This document shows, in pieces, positions 22,093 through 31,615 of a stretch of DNA of 64,000 nt. The translations under genes and the position numbers were made by a program. This DNA is from Austropuccinia psidii (taxonomy: Eukaryota; Basidiomycota; Pucciniomycetes; Pucciniales; Sphaerophragmiaceae): NCBI GenBank assembly GCA_023105745.1, contig JALGQZ010000014.1:2389888-2453887 (forward strand). Reading direction: 5' to 3'. Within the stretch, counting starts at the first letter, position 1. Every line of letters starts with the position of its first letter. The notes below the pieces were generated by a model, which worked only from the letters and a program-made list of their open reading frames with translations, was not told the origin of the DNA and made no database searches.

Positions 22093-23148
22093 TTACTTAT
22101 AGAAAATCCTCTTCTGGGGCCGCAATAAATATTTCTTCCTTGGTTGGGTTTGTTTTCTTTTCTTCAGCTTCTGATTATTCATATGGGGGGAAGTATTAGA
22201 AGCTGGTTGTGATGTGGATTGGACTACTGGTAACGCCATGGAATAAGGAACAGGATCTAGCTCATCTACTTCAGCACTATTATCTTCTATTTTTATAACT
22301 CTTTCACCAGAAGCAGGGAATTTGAAATCAGAATCTAATGAAAATCCAGGAGAAAGTGGAAAACAAAATGGTGAAAATCTCTGGTTAGGTGAACAATAAA
22401 CAGGCGATGGAGGTTGAAATGATTCTGGTGAATCATCTTTCAGGGCAATCTTTGATGTAATAATGTCAGTAATATGGAATGGAGACCTATCAACAATATC
22501 ATCAATGCTAGATTTTAGAATAGGAGAAGAAGTTTTCTCAAGATATTCAAGAGTAGATTCAGAATTTAAAACCTGCAAAGTGGAAGAAGAAAAGCTATCA
22601 AGACTATTCAATGTGGCAGACTCATCAAGACTAGGAGAGGAGGAGGGTGAATAATTTTCTTCAAGATAATCAATCTTATTATCATTTGATAAAGACTTTA
22701 AGGCGGGGGAAGACTTCTGTTCAATAAATTCAAAAGAAGAGCTACTATCATGTGATGGAGTTAGTTCACAATGTGGATGTTCAAAATATGTAGAATCAAA
22801 GGAAGAGAAGGTATCAATGCTATTTAGTGTGACAGATTCATCAATGCTTTGGGTTGTTGGAGAAATCTTTATAGAATCATCATCTAAATATAAAGGCTTC
22901 AAAGCAGGAGAAGATTCTTGTTCAACATATTCTGAAATAGGTTCACTATTGGAAAACGGGGCCTTTACTGAAGAATTAGATTCAAAATATGATAAATTAC
23001 GCCAATCAGGAGGAGTATCAAGTGGGGTTGTAGAGCACAAAGATGGAGGGGATTTTGGAAGTTCAATTTTAGCAAGATGCCTTCTGCAAAAAATATCAAT
23101 TAAAGTTGATGAATTATTAGTATGATCAGGTGAAGCTGGTGAATTCAT
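22093..23148 (-). CDS. Antisense serine-rich ORF of element D
   Basis: 351 residues on the strand opposite to gag and pol, starting ATG at 23148 and ending TAG. It is strongly Ser/Pro/Asp/Glu-rich. Internal repeats: EYVEQESSPALKPL, FEFIEQKSSPALKSL, DYLEENYSPSSSPS and LEYLEKTSSPILKSS, each paired with DESVTLNSIDTFSS / DESATLNSLDSFSS. The C-terminus is highly basic (KLKKRKQTQPRKKYLLRPQK), like a nuclear localisation or DNA/RNA-binding tail. That layout of acidic Ser-rich body and basic tail suggests a nuclear regulator, but this is inference; I recognise no family. The 351-codon length in AT-rich DNA and the ordered repeats argue it is or was a real gene. An opposed + strand ORF (22817-23125) is its shadow. 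Confidence 0.55.
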   Translation of the reverse strand: MNSPASPDHTNNSSTLIDIFCRRHLAKIELPKSPPSLCSTTPLDTPPDWRNLSYFESNSSVKAPFSNSEPISEYVEQESSPALKPLYLDDDSIKISPTTQSIDESVTLNSIDTFSSFDSTYFEHPHCELTPSHDSSSSFEFIEQKSSPALKSLSNDNKIDYLEENYSPSSSPSLDESATLNSLDSFSSSTLQVLNSESTLEYLEKTSSPILKSSIDDIVDRSPFHITDIITSKIALKDDSPESFQPPSPVYCSPNQRFSPFCFPLSPGFSLDSDFKFPASGERVIKIEDNSAEVDELDPVPYSMALPVVQSTSQPASNTSPHMNNQKLKKRKQTQPRKKYLLRPQKRIFYK

Positions 23149-23713
23149 TATTAAATAATTCTGCTAGAAAGGAAACTAAATGATTGGTACTGAAGATGTG
23201 AAGAATGGCAGAAGTGATCAACCTTTTATCTCATACACATTATCTAATTAGAACCAAGAACAATTAATGAAGATTTTCATGAAAACATAAAATAGACCCA
23301 GAGGGGCACAACTTAATGCAAGCCACAAAATTCATCTGAATTAACCTAAAAAAAAAAACATCAACAAAAATAATAATTCAATCCTGGTAATTAATGCAAA
23401 ACAAAAGCCACCATTAAAATAGTAATATGATGCTAAATTACTACAACTAAACCTTAATAATTCTCAATTGAAATATACATTAAAAATAAAACAATTAGAA
23501 GATGAATCACAAAATAACACAGTCATTAAAATAAAAAAAAGCCACCATTCTCAAAACACAGTATATACTTTGAAGAAACAAGATTAAACAGCCATATTCA
23601 GGATCCTTATCATACATATGAATACAGAAGCCACAATTGACAAGGATATATCAAATCCACAACTATGGCTAAAAGAAATGAATAAATAAATTGAACACTA
23701 TTTCAATACAAAG
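23149..23713. other. AT-rich spacer upstream of the antisense ORF
   Basis: No ORF or RNA gene recognised. By position this would hold the promoter of the minus-strand ORF and part of the element D leader to the dyad repeats. Confidence 0.5.
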
Positions 23714-24090
23714 ACCAACCAAACAAGCTAGGCTGTTCAGATACAGAAAAAGAAGATAGAAGAAGTTCAAAATGTCAAAATTATGACCGCCGGTCATAAT
23801 TTGGCCTAAAATCAAGAAAACTATATCAAGACAGGGAAGAAAAACCAACCAAACAAGCTAGGTCATTCAGATACAGAAAAAGAAGATAGAAGAAGTTCAA
23901 AATGTCAAAATTATGACCGCCGGTCATAATTTGGCCCAAAATCAAGAAAATTATATCAAGACATGGGAGAAAAATCAACCAAACAAGCTAGGCTATTCAG
24001 ATACAGAAAAGGAAGATCAAAGAATTTAAAATGTCAAATTATGACCGCCGGTCATAAAATGAACACTTCAATACAGAAAATAATTCAGCT
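23714..24090 (+). repeat. Three ~130-bp tandem repeats each with a TTATGACCG dyad
   Basis: Units begin at 23714, 23844 and 23974 (ACCAACCAAACAAGCTAGG), spaced exactly 130 bases, with the last shortened. Each contains TTATGACCGCCGGTCATAA, a perfect 9+9 palindrome around one C (23781-23799, 23911-23929, 24039-24057), in a conserved AAAATGTCAAA…TTTGG context. Confidence 0.9.
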
Positions 24091-24390
24091 CATCAAAAGG
24101 CTACTACAATTTATACTGGATGACATTCTTATAGCCCCAAATTAATGAGTTTAGCCAATCTTTGACAAGCACACATCCTTCCAGCATTTTAAATAAGGAA
24201 ATTGAAATAAGTACTTCTCAAATCATGATCAAGGTTGAGCACCCTCCATCACAACAAGTTTCCAAAGATCAATTTTGTTTGACAGACTCAAGGAACACAA
24301 CGATACCAAATTGCATCACTAAGCTTGCTCAAGGCTCAGAATATGCTACCCAGCATGGTTACCCTATTCCAGAAACTGACAGGTCCGGCA

Positions 24391-24472
24391 GAAGAATTAC
24401 TGCCAGAGGGGGGAATTGAACCCATTTCAAACTTGATGAAGTGGAAAGCAACCCAGAATCACTAACCACTAC
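24391..24472 (-). other. tRNA-like sequence (possible tRNA-derived SINE head), distal part
   Basis: On the minus strand this reads a B-box-like GGTTCAATTCC followed by CCCC. When joined across the CACTA insertion to 30501-30513, an A-box-like TGGTGTAGTGG lies 53 bases upstream of the B box. The spacing and the D-arm-like GTAGTGGTTAGTGATT suggest a tRNA relic or the head of a tRNA-derived SINE. I cannot fold a convincing full cloverleaf: the acceptor arms do not pair. Confidence 0.35.
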
Positions 24473-24529
24473 CACCACCGCGAAAATGCTGACGTAAGCA
24501 ATACCACGTCGCACTGACGTTGGTATGAG
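24473..24529 (+). repeat. Left terminal inverted repeat of the CACTA element
   Basis: Pairs with 30444-30500 with few mismatches, mainly near bases 22-33 and 45-50. Preceded by TAC at 24470-24472. Confidence 0.9.
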
Positions 24530-24636
24530 TTTGGCAGTAGTGTCTCCTTTCAATTTTAGCTTTGTAATTTGTCTTTTTTTTAATTCGATTTTTTTGCTTT
24601 CATCATTTGGTTTCATCAACAGTTATATCTACCATC

Positions 24637-27525
24637 ATGGATTTCTGCACCTGTCCAAAATGTAGAAAGTACACATCTATGGATGCCAATGGTATTTCTC
24701 GACAAGGCTTAATGGTGCATCGAAGTACTTGAACTCGTCATTGGGCTCAAATTTCTTCTGAATCTTGCGAAACTACGGTTTTAGAAATGTTCCCTCATCT
24801 TTCTTTTCAACAAAAGGATAATAAATCATCAAAAGAAAAAAAGAATGATACGCACATAAATATGTCTAGCCAAAATCAAAGGATGAGCTTGGAGATTATC
24901 TGTAGGTAAAATTCAATTTTATTTTATTTTATTTTTAATTTTCTGATTGTTTTTTCTTTCAGCACTTGTGTCATATTTTATAATATGGCTTTATCTTTCA
25001 TGTGGGCTTAGCAAGTCGGATTGTCAAAAAGTGAGGGACATGATTGTCCATATAATTCAACTTGTTTCGGGTCAAAAATATTCAAACAATTCAGTTTCGG
25101 CAAGCATTCCTCGTGACCTTCAAACAATTGAAGAACATTTCAAGCTTACATTTCCGATGGAACGCTATGTATGTTGTCCAACATGTTACTCACTTTATGA
25201 TATTGAAGTCGCCCCAGATGAATGTCACTTCAAGGCTTCATGCAAGGATGCCTTGTGTGGAACAGACCTTTTTCGCCAATCAAGATTCAAACCTTTCCCT
25301 CGCATACAGTTTGAAACAACAGGAAAAGTTGGTTCTTCGAATCCTCGTGAACAAGGTCAAATTCGTTTGTCAGGACAACCTCCTCTTTGAATTCCTCATA
25401 CGAGCTTCATTTCCCAAAGTTTACACACATGGATTGAATGGCTTATTAATGTTCCTGGAATAGAAAATGAGATTGATGATTGGGCTTCATTATTATCTGG
25501 CAAAAGCAACATTATAATTGACGTCTCACAAGCAAATGTTTGGAAGAAAATGTTCAACAATGATCGGTCTCCAGGAAGTCTTGACTTAGGGTTCTGCCTT
25601 TTTGTTGATTGGTTCAATCCAAGAGGGAACCGGATTTCAGGAAAGCAAGTCTCGATGGGTGTCATTGCTTTAAATTGCCTTAACCTTCCACCTCGGCTGC
25701 GATTCCAACAGTATCATACATGCATTGCCGGATTGATACCAGCACCAAATCAACCCAATATGCTAACAACAAACAATGTACTGCGACCGCTAGTAGACGA
25801 GCTTCTCAAATTGAATGAAGGCATCAAAATCATCACACCAAAATACCCACATGGACGCAAAGTATTTGTCCGGCTTGTTAGTTTGATCGGTGACATTGTA
25901 GCCACACACAAGGTGTCAGGCTTCATGTCACATTCAGCCAGGAAGTTTTGCTCATGGTGCGAGATCAACCATGATCAGCAAGGCGAGTGCAAATTGGGTA
26001 ATCTTCGTCATGGAAATCATGTACGTGCTTTATCATGGAGATGGAAAAGCACTGAATCAAAGGCGTCACGTGAACAGTTGGCAAAAAAAACAGGCGTACG
26101 ATGGTCTGAGCTCAATCGGCTACCATATTGGGATCCAGTTCAATGTGTTACACTTGGTGTAATGCATAACTGGTACGAAGGAGTCCTACAGCACCATTTA
26201 CGATTTCGGTGGGGTTTTGATTCAGCTTTTGTCAAGGAAGTACTTATTGAGAATGAAAGCTCTGAGGCAGATTCTGACACAATGGACATAGATGATTATG
26301 AAAGTAGCAATGAAGAAATCGGAGAAGGCACAAATGGTTTTCTTTCAAACGACATGAAGAACAAAATCAGAACAAAGATCGGTGAGGTTATTGTACCCAA
26401 AGGTGTGACACGTATAACATCTCAATTTGGTGAAGCTGCCAATGGGAAGCTTAAGGCTAGCGAGTGGCGAGTTTTATTTTCAGTATACATCCCTTTAGTA
26501 TTCCTGGATTGTTTTTTGGAACATGAACCACACAACATCCTTCTACTTTTCAATACCGGGGCACTCCTGCAATGCACGGAAATAGTCGGGGCCAAGACAA
26601 TCACCAAGGATGATGCAGCTTTGTTTACTCAGCAATACGAGTTATATCAAAGTACAGCGAATGAAATCTATCCAAGGATCAAAGTTTTGCCAAATCATCA
26701 CTATTCAATGCATATACCTGAACAACTAATGTGCTGGGGACCATTAATGGGAGTGTCGGAATTTTGTGGTGAGAGGTTGATTGGGACTTTAACAAAGTTC
26801 AAGACAAATTCTATCAATGGTATGTAAAAACTTCAACATATTCAAACAAACAAAATTAAAATTTACTCTTTTTCAATATAACAGGAGCTATTGAGGAGAC
26901 ATTGATGAAAAAATTTGGAAAGATGCAAAGACTTCAAGATACAACGAAGAAACAGGAGGAATGCATAAAGCAAAAAAAGGTGATCATTAAAAAGTCAAAC
27001 CGCAAAGAATTGGATGATAAAACATATTCTCAGTTACTCAAGCATCTCAAAACAAGCCTTCCTGTGCTGAACGATTACCGGATTCTACCTTACAATGGTC
27101 CTGTGCTTCAAAATTACGTAACAGAACACCATGTCTTTGAATGGCGTTTTGGATTGAAGGTTTCAAAGAGCCCACCAAACAATCTCATATATGTTAAAAA
27201 AGGCTTAAACAAGATTCAATTTGGTCACGTTTGTCACATTCTCGATTGTGAATGTGATGAAATTCACAAAGGTCCGGTCTTATTGATACATTGGTTAGAT
27301 GATGTTAAAAACCGTGAAGATGGTTTTGAGGCGCTTGATTCAATCCTGGATTCTTGGAAACTGAGACACTTGATATTGACCAATGATTTTAGTTTTATAT
27401 CATTGTCTGAGGTATTGGGGCTAGGTGCGTATCGTAATCTTCCTGCTTGGACATTAGGTTGCACACAAACAAGCCTGATGGCTCGCCCAATCGATAAGCT
27501 TGTAGGTATTGAAGCTTTGGTTTAG
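24637..27525 (+). pseudogene. tnp2-family transposase gene, three exons, two premature TGA codons
   Basis: Exons 24637-24901, 24963-26819 and 26885-27525 join into 921 codons. Introns are 24902-24962 (GTAGGT…CAG) and 26820-26884 (GTATGT…CAG). The N-terminus has the Cys-rich start typical of rust tnp2 proteins (MDFCTCPKCRKY). The centre holds SLDLGFCLFVDWFNPRG, ISGKQVSMGVIALNCLNLP, GDIVATHK, FCSWC and YWDPVQCVTLGVMHNWYEG, all hallmarks of this transposase family. TGA codons at 24730-24732 and 25388-25390 interrupt an otherwise intact frame; both could derive from CGA by a single C to T change. It catalyses cut-and-paste transposition. An alternative first donor at 24906 would break the frame, so I chose 24902. 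Confidence 0.9.
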
Positions 27526-28036
27526 CTTGATTGTTATTGTATTTGTTTTTTTTTTCAATTATCGAAATGTCATAAACCAAAAAAATAAGTTTTAATCCAT
27601 TTCGCATAGTTTAAAACAGGTAAAAAAATATTTATAAATATTTTCCTTGAATGTAGTCATTTTTGCCCATTCAATACTTTATGTTTTCACAGGCGGCTTT
27701 CTTGTTTTAGCGTTCACACATGAAATGTTTTTTGCAAAAATCATTTTCTTTGCTTCTCATATTTGGTTCTTTCATTGCACCATGAAAAAAGCGCTTTTGT
27801 TACCTTTTAAATTAACAAGTTGTGATCAAAAAAGACCAGTTCGTTTATTGATAAAATATTCAAATTCTGAGTCTTTCGGTCATCAAATCAAGCTTTTTTA
27901 TTTACAAGTCTATTTTTTCTATAACAATTCAAGATAAATAAAAGAAAAACCACATTGAAAATAAATTGAGAAGGGATTTTCAAACCAAACTGACATTCTA
28001 CTAATAGGAAAATTTGGAATAACAGAAACGAAGCAT
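27526..28036. other. Convergent intergenic region of the CACTA element
   Basis: AT-rich, between the 3' ends of the two genes. No further coding sequence that I can support; presumably both polyadenylation regions. Confidence 0.6.
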
Positions 28037-29849
28037 CTACCATCCTGCCCAATCATTTTCATGAGGCACAGTATAACAATTGAGATCTTGTGCATGTGCC
28101 ATCTCGGTGTCTTGTTCCAACCCAGGATTGATTTCTCCTTCTTCAAAAGCTTCTTCATATTCTTTGTCTTCACTCTGTTCTTGACTGGAGACCACATCCG
28201 AACCATCACTAAGCTCACCTTCACTTTCATCTGATTCTTCATTAGGAATTTCGTGAGAAATATCATATGGCCCAATCACTTTGTCCCAATACTTTTCAGT
28301 AAATTTCTTATCACTTAATTTTTCATTGGTATGTTGAATTCCCCAAATTGATGCTGAAGCGTCTGGCAAGAATGCCACATTTAGATAATCAGCAATTACA
28401 GTCTTTTGTCCTGGTGGACGACTATTGAACCAGGTTGGGTCATAGAAATCTATTGGAAGCCCCTTGGGTACTCGAGTACAAATCGATTTTGCAGGTATAG
28501 CAGGGACATATCGTTCGCGTCGTTGAGATTTCACGCCATTGTCTTGGTCAACCTTCTCCATCTCTTCATCCACCCTGCGCATAAAGAGGTTTGCTTGTGC
28601 AGATCGACATTCAATTCTACTGATAATATACCTCTTCCCTTTGGGGTCGCGTTCATCATCGCTGTGTGCATCAATGTTCGACAATATTTTTAAATAGCGG
28701 TTAGGAAATCCCTGTGCAACACCAAATGCGTAACGAGCGTTTTTTAACTAAATACAGAAGGTAAATTAGCCAAAAGAAAGTTTGATGAAGAAAGATTTTT
28801 GACTGACCCTTAGTCTGACTCGTAAGATTGCACTCCGTTCTTTATCCTTTTTGTACTTTCCAGATTGTTTCAATTCTTTCTTGTATCGTTGAGCTATTGA
28901 CCAATAGACAATATGGTTGTAGGTTGCCTCAAGCAATTGAATATCGTTCAAAAACTTCAAGTTTATATTTGTGTACTCATAAGCTCCCCCAGCAGAAAGT
29001 TGTCGAAATGTTTGGATTGCACTGATACGACAGGCCTCATTATAAAGCATGTCACTTGGGTTATCAAGGTCTGGAGCCCATCTTCGTATGCCAAGCTTGG
29101 ATAATAATGAATGAACATATTGAATGTGAAAATCCTTTAAATTAATTATTCCACGAGCGAGTTTCTTCTTTCCTGGCTGGACTCCTCGTAGGGTGATAAC
29201 GTCTTGTTCTGGTATCAAGGATACTGCAATAGGGCTTTGAATCAAATTGGAAATTTCTTCAGAAAATGAAAATCGAGTGTTGAACTCTTTTAGCAATGAA
29301 TAATCAGGTGGAATAGGAATTGAATCTTGATAGATAAGGCCCCATAATACTTTGATGTGTATGGAAAATGCCTCCTAAAAATTCAATACATTAGAAGCAT
29401 CTTGAAAGAAAGACTTGAATTTGAGCAGAGGAATTCCTCACCTTGGTCGGTTCAAACCCCACTGGTGTTTCTTTGACAGTTAGCTGGTGAGGATGTTGCT
29501 TTTTGGGGGTTGGGGTTTGGTTTTTTTTCTTTTTTTGTGCTGAAACTAACTTTTTGTAGTGAGAGGTCTTCCTATTTTGTTCTGTGTTATTGGCGATTTG
29601 TTGGGGGGTGAGGGTTTGGTTTCTTTTGTTACCTTTCGATTTTGCTGTGGACATCGGTTGATTTTGGTTTTGAACATGAAGATCATTTACTTGTGAAAGT
29701 AAGATCTCAAATTCCTGATCACGAGCTTCAAGACGTTGTTGGAGTTGTTGAATTTGGTCAGCCTGTGAATTGAGGAGGACATTCAATTCAGGTCCAAGTG
29801 ATGATGCCGATGAAAAGGCTTGAGAGCTATTGTGGTACCCGAAATTCAT
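28037..29849 (-). CDS. Second CACTA gene, three exons, 561 codons, intact
   Basis: Exons on the minus strand: 29849-29442 (136 codons), 29374-28808 (189 codons) and 28747-28037 (236 codons and stop), all in phase 0. Introns are 29441-29375 (GTGAGG…TAG) and 28807-28748 (GTCAGT…TAG). The N-terminus has Gln/Asn-rich low complexity with a short coiled coil (DQIQQLQQRLEARDQEFEILL) and a Lys-rich patch. The middle is helical (TFRQLSAGGAYEYTNINLKF, LRVRLRV). The C-terminus is very acidic (about residues 490-540). It resembles uncharacterised proteins accompanying tnp2 transposases in rust genomes, from memory. By analogy with the second protein of plant CACTA elements it may bind the subterminal DNA, but that is inference. 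Unlike the transposase it has no stop. Confidence 0.7.
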
Positions 29850-30443
29850 AGGTAATGTTAATGACCAACTGGATGGTATGTGGAATGGCAGTGTTCGAAA
29901 GGTCTAGAGTATTAATTATTGGTGAGTCAGCAGAGAAAAGATAAGAAATATAATCGACGAAGTAGAAAAAATAGGAGATGAAATAATATAAATAAAGAAA
30001 TGGATAATAAAAGAGTTCAAAAATAAGGTAATATGAAACAATCGCACAAATTAGGAAAAAAATCCAAGAGAAATAAGGCATGTGATAAAACAGGATGAGG
30101 GGAAGAGAAAATAAATTTCGTATAGAAGGAAAGAAAACTATATTTTTAAAATGACTCCTTCAAATAAACGAAAATTAGGTATGAAAACATACTTCATTGT
30201 GGTCCAGAAGGGTTTGAATCCCATTGATAAAAAAATAAGCATATATCGCTACCTTTCCCCTTTTCATTGGTTCCCCGTTCTTTGATTCTTGATGCTACAC
30301 AAAAAAACAAAACAAAAGGAGTTATTTAATAAGAAGATTTAGAAATTACGATACCTTTGTGTGCCTTTGTGAAGGTACTGAGGGGAAACATTGATGGAAA
30401 ATCCTGAGAATGGGTGCGTAAAAACTAACAACCTTGCACTGAC
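29850..30443. other. Right subterminal region of the CACTA element
   Basis: AT-rich non-coding DNA upstream of the second gene; would contain its promoter and subterminal transposase-binding repeats. I did not find a clear short repeat. Confidence 0.5.
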
Positions 30444-30500
30444 CTCATACCTAGGTCAGTGCGACGCGGTTGTGCTTAAGTCAGCATTTTCGCGGTGGTG
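30444..30500 (-). repeat. Right terminal inverted repeat of the CACTA element
   Basis: Inverted copy of the left end, followed by the duplicated TAC (30501-30503). Confidence 0.9.
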
Positions 30501-30559
30501 TACACCATTTGAAAATATAACAACACTCCTCAAATTGAAACCTCCTTCAACATTACTCA

Positions 30560-30791
30560 TCAATTTGATCACTCTTGAAAAAAAAAAAAATTTTTTCAAC
30601 ATAAAAAAAAAAAAATTTTTTTTCAACATAAAAAAAAAAAAAAAAAAAATAGTTTTTTCAACATAAAAAAAAAAAAAAAATAATTTCTCTTTAATAAAAA
30701 AAAAAAAAAAATTTTCAACATAAAAAAAAAAAAAAAAAAATTTTTCAAGATAAAAAGAAAATGAAAACAAAATTTTTTTTAAACATAAAAC

Positions 30792-30822
<31 letters not shown>

Positions 30823-30890
30823 TCAACAGAAAATAATTTTTTTTTCAAAAAAAAAAAAAAACTTTTTTCAACATAAAAAAATTATAATAA
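30560..30890 (+). repeat. A/T-rich minisatellite TTTTTCAACATAAAAAAA
   Basis: About eight to ten irregular units, each a run of T, CAACAT (or CAAGAT, CAACAG) and a run of A. The ORFs crossing it are poly-Phe or poly-Lys artefacts. Confidence 0.85.
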
Positions 30891-30954
30891 CAAAAAATAA
30901 ATAAAATAAACTGTCATGATTAAAAATAAAAGATCAGATCAAATAAAGAAGGTA

Positions 30955-31260
30955 AAAAATTAGTCCTTGTATGACTTTAAACTACAGGGTAGCAACCTGA
31001 AGGCTAAAATTAGTCCTTGCATGACTTTAAACTACAGGGTGGGACTAAAATTAGTCCTTGTATGACTTTAAACTACAGGGTAGCAACCTGAAGGCTAAAA
31101 TTAGTCCTTGTATGACTTTAAACTACAGGGTAGCAACCTGAAGGCTAAAATTAGTCCTTGTATGACTTTAAACTACAGGGTAGCAACCTGAAGGCTAAAA
31201 TTTAGTCTTTGTATGACTCAAACTACAGGGGTAGCACACCAGAGGGCTGAAGATGCAAGT
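30955..31260 (+). repeat. 50-bp tandem repeat upstream of element D pol
   Basis: Units TTAGTCCTTGTATGACTTTA-AACTACAGGG-TAGCAACCTG-AAGGCTAAAA, about six copies with one shortened to ~36 bases (near 31010-31046). Degenerate single copies follow at about 31380 and 31450. No coding potential seen. Confidence 0.9.
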
Positions 31261-31615
31261 AAAATCAAGGAATCAAGAAAATAAAAACAAAAGAGAAGAT
31301 ATCAAGAGTAAAACAAAAATGAATAATAGAATAATGAAAGCCTCAAGTAAAACAGCAAACTCAGGACTAGCGTTCACAAATGTCCTTGTATGACATTAAA
31401 CTGCAGGATTTGGTATACCTAATATACTGGGTTTTATCCACCTAGAGGTAAAGTCCTTGCATGACTTAAAACTACAACTCAAATACAATTATGAATAAAA
31501 GGAAAAGAAAGAACTGAAAAGACTGTTTTTATTTCAACTAAAAAAAATTATTATAAAAAAAAAATATATATATATATATATTATCAATTTATGCTTTAAA
31601 ACCAGACTAATAATC

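Larger units (their letters stand above)
24473..30500 (+). mobile_element. CACTA-type DNA transposon (6,028 bases) with two convergent genes
   Basis: Imperfect terminal inverted repeats of 57 bases: left 24473-24529, right 30444-30500. The outer 20 bases are CACCACCGCGAAAATGCTGA, and a second block CGTCGCACTGAC…GGTATGAG is also shared. Target duplication TAC (24470-24472 and 30501-30503), the 3 bp size expected for CACTA/EnSpm elements. The tnp2-type transposase confirms the superfamily, although the termini read CACCA rather than CACTA. Insertion was into element D, inside the tRNA-like A box. Confidence 0.93.

Noticed and set aside
22463..23125. Plus-strand ORFs at 22463-22654 and 22817-23125
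   Set aside because: They are shadows of the longer, repeat-structured minus-strand ORF.
23714..24090. Regular palindrome-containing repeats resembling a CRISPR array
   Set aside because: Units are 130-bp tandem copies with nearly identical 'spacers', in a fungal retrotransposon; not CRISPR.
24947..25390. 147-codon ORF beginning with a hydrophobic segment, as a separate membrane protein
   Set aside because: Its first codons are intron. The rest is the second exon of the tnp2 transposase, ended by a premature TGA.
30456..30848. 130-codon poly-Phe/Lys ORF, minus strand
   Set aside because: Product of the T/A minisatellite; simple-sequence artefact.
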